Origin: an uncultured Actinomycetes bacterium
GTDB taxonomy: Bacteria; Actinomycetota; Thermoleophilia; Gaiellales; F1-60-MAGs149
Reading direction: 5' to 3'
Assembly (NCBI GenBank): GCA_903960645.1
Contig: CAJCBN010000242.1
Location: 1 to 6,943 of the forward strand
DNA length: 6,943 nucleotides
Every line of letters begins with the position of its first letter. The stretch's first letter is position 1. The translations under genes and the position numbers were made by a program. Below are positions 5,629 through 6,943 of the stretch, one piece after another. Under the pieces are notes generated by a model, which ran no database searches, was not told where the DNA came from, and saw only the letters and a list, made by a program, of their open reading frames with translations.

Positions 5629-5652
5629 CCCCGCGACGAAGCGTCGTCGGGG
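5629..5652 (+). terminator. Possible terminator hairpin after tRNA-Thr
   Basis: CCCCGCGACG (5629-5638) pairs with CGTCG-T-CGGGG (5642-5652) over 10 base pairs with one bulged T and a 3-base loop, 12 bases after the tRNA. No T-run follows (CAGTTGGC), so a termination role is plausible but weakly supported. Confidence 0.4.
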
Positions 5653-5701
5653 CAGTTGGCTGCCATTCGGTGAAACCCTGTTGCCGCGTTTCGCGCAGGA
5701 G

Positions 5702-5707
5702 TACGCT
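5702..5707 (+). promoter_or_regulatory. Putative -10 box of leaderless phosphodiesterase transcript
   Basis: TACGCT is followed by 6 bases and then the ATG at 5714, the same arrangement as before the aldo/keto reductase. A TTGCCG at 5681-5686 could be a -35, but the 15-base spacer is short. An AGGAG at 5697-5701 exists but is 12 bases from the ATG, too far for an efficient ribosome binding site. Confidence 0.5.
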
Positions 5708-5713
5708 TGAACC

Positions 5714-6418
5714 ATGGCGACGCATCTGCACATCGCGCACCGGGGCTACCGCACCGGCCTCGGCGACAACACGATCGCCCAGATCCGTGAGGCGATCCGG
5801 CTCGGTGCCGACATGGTCGAGGTCGACGTCCGCCGCCGGGCGTCTGACGGCGAGCTCGTGCTCGCCCACGACAAGGGACCCAACGAGACGGCGCCCCGGC
5901 TGCGCGATGCCCTCGCGCTCGCCCGCCACGCGGGCATCCCGCTGAATCTCGACCTCAAGCAGAACCACCTCTCGGAGCAATTGGTGCGCGAGCTCCGCGA
6001 CGCTGACATGACCGAGCGCATCGTCATCACGGGCGGCGGCTGGGAGCAGGCGCTCTGGATCCGCCATCTCGAGCCGCGCGTCCGCGTCGGTCTGACGATC
6101 CCGCGCCGACACCACGATTGGGTACGGGCGCTTGGCTGGGCCGCCAACCGCGTCTGGCGCTACGTCTGGACGGGGCGTGTGGATCTGCTCCTGAAAGCGA
6201 CCAACTGCGATCTCGTGACCGTCCAGCACCGGCTCGTCACGCCGCGGCTGATCACGCAGGTGCACCGCGCCGGCGGTGAGATCTGGGTGTGGACGCCGGA
6301 CGAGCCCGCGACGATCGCCCGCCTCGTCGCGATGGGCGTTGACGGCATCTGCACGAACGTCCCGGATCCCGCCCGGGTCGCCGCCACGCAGCGCGCCACC
6401 CTCGGCGCCGCGGCCTAG
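5714..6418 (+). CDS. Glycerophosphodiester phosphodiesterase family protein
   Basis: A predicted TIM-barrel phosphodiesterase that hydrolyses glycerophosphodiesters (deacylated phospholipids) to glycerol-3-phosphate and an alcohol. It has 234 residues, like cytosolic UgpQ-type enzymes, and no signal peptide, so it should act in the cytoplasm. Family motifs: IAHRG (H9, R10), then GDNT where most members have PENT, GADMVEVDV (E36, D38), DGELVLAHD (H52 as the catalytic acid), NLDLKQ (D80, K82) where E-x-K is usual, IWVWTPDEP and the closing GVDGICTNVPDPA. Two usual glutamates are thus aspartates; charge is kept, so activity is likely but metal binding may differ. The ATG at 5714 gives the normal N-terminus and lies 6 bases after a TANNNT box. 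It converges on the TauE/SafE-type gene. Exact substrate not readable. Confidence 0.92.
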   Translation: MATHLHIAHRGYRTGLGDNTIAQIREAIRLGADMVEVDVRRRASDGELVLAHDKGPNETAPRLRDALALARHAGIPLNLDLKQNHLSEQLVRELRDADMTERIVITGGGWEQALWIRHLEPRVRVGLTIPRRHHDWVRALGWAANRVWRYVWTGRVDLLLKATNCDLVTVQHRLVTPRLITQVHRAGGEIWVWTPDEPATIARLVAMGVDGICTNVPDPARVAATQRATLGAAA

Positions 6419-6515
6419 CGGTTCCGCTGCGGCACCGGTGCGTCGAGCACCAGCGACGCGAGCAGACGCCGTGCCGCCCGTCTCGCAGGCGCCTGGGCGG
6501 AGCCGCTCGTGCCCT

Positions 6516-6943
6516 TCAGGCGAAGGTATGCACCGCGTAGACCACGGCCACGACGACGCCGATCACGAGCACGACCCGCTGCAGCACGCGTCCGGGGATG
6601 ATCGTCGCCACGCGGCCACCGAGGAAGCCGCCCAGCAGCGCGCACACGAGCATCACACCCGCGGTCTGCCAGAGCACCTGCCCGGAGAAGATGAAGATCA
6701 GGGCCGCGAAGGCGTTGACCGCCAGGCTCGTGCACTGCTTGAGCGCGTTGATGCGCGTGAGCGAGTCGACGAGCACCATGCCGAGCACCGCCAGCACGAT
6801 GATGCCGAGTCCACCGCCGAAGTAGCCGCCGTAGATGGCAGCGAGGAAGACACCAACGGCGGGTCCGGCGAGACGCTCGCCGTCGCCGTGCAGCTGCGAG
6901 ATGCGCGCGGCGACCCGCTGCTTGACCGTATCGCCGAGGCCCA
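6516..6943 (-). CDS. TauE/SafE-family (TSUP) membrane protein, C-terminal part
   Basis: The frame is open to the right edge, giving the last 141 or so residues of a membrane protein whose N-terminal half lies outside. Seen: a polar stretch with KQRVAARISQLHGDGERLAG, then AAIYGGYFGGGLGIIVLAVLG (helix), LTRINALKQCTSLAVNAFAA (loop and helix), FSGQVLWQTAGVMLVCALLGGFLGG (helices), IIPGRVLQRVVLVIGVVVAVVYAV (last helix). The Gly-rich YGGYFGGGLG repeat, the R-x-NALK motif and the GG-x-x-GG helix are typical of the second repeat unit of TSUP proteins, which export or import sulfite, sulfoacetate or other organosulfur anions; many are uncharacterised. The GTG at 6797 is internal, not a start. It converges on the phosphodiesterase gene across 97 bases. 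The family is fairly sure, the substrate unknown. Confidence 0.88.
   Translation of the reverse strand, partial: GLGDTVKQRVAARISQLHGDGERLAGPAVGVFLAAIYGGYFGGGLGIIVLAVLGMVLVDSLTRINALKQCTSLAVNAFAALIFIFSGQVLWQTAGVMLVCALLGGFLGGRVATIIPGRVLQRVVLVIGVVVAVVYAVHTFA

Noticed and set aside
6419..6515. Short palindromes (GCACCGGTGC at 6432-6441; GGTGC/GCACC at 6437-6451) between the phosphodiesterase and TauE/SafE-type genes
   Set aside because: The stems are only 5 bp, with no T-run on either strand. They could contribute to termination but are within what 70% GC DNA gives by chance.
6415..6735. Minus-strand open frame of 106 codons overlapping the TauE/SafE-type gene
   Set aside because: Out-of-frame shadow with an Arg-rich product; the alternative frame has clear membrane helices and family motifs.

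Overview
The window comes from a high-GC bacterium. The GC-rich codon use, the gene content and start codons sitting 6-7 bases after TANNNT boxes (leaderless style) suggest an actinobacterium. Solirubrobacterales/Thermoleophilia is my guess, but nothing here is a diagnostic marker. Most of the window is ordinary chromosomal housekeeping and metabolism. I see no phage, CRISPR, toxin-antitoxin or defence genes and no transposase.

Layout, left to right: (1) the 3' third of an aconitase gene (+, 1-852). (2) A 252-bp imperfect palindrome (865-1116) that fills the gap between aconitase and the convergent HAD gene. It has 26-bp perfect terminal inverted repeats and no transposase, and it is the most unusual structure here. 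(3) Three minus-strand genes, read from right to left: selD (selenophosphate synthetase), secG (preprotein translocase subunit) 22 bases after it, then, after a gap of about 190 bases with a terminator-like hairpin and a leader with competing hairpins, a Cof-type HAD phosphatase. (4) An aldo/keto reductase (+), divergent from selD over a 58-bp intergenic region that holds both promoters. (5) A GT4-family glycosyltransferase (-), whose stop codon overlaps the aldo/keto reductase stop tail to tail. (6) tRNA-Thr(TGT) on the plus strand, divergent from the glycosyltransferase. (7) A glycerophosphodiester phosphodiesterase (+). (8) The 3' part of a TauE/SafE-type membrane protein (-), which runs off the right edge.

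The genes do not form one pathway. Most are single-gene units with their own promoters; selD-secG is the only pair close enough to be co-transcribed. The aconitase serves the TCA cycle, SecG protein export, SelD selenium use, and the phosphodiesterase lipid headgroup breakdown. The reductase, phosphatase and glycosyltransferase have substrates that cannot be read from sequence. I did not find a convincing new multi-gene system; the palindromic element is the best candidate for something undescribed.
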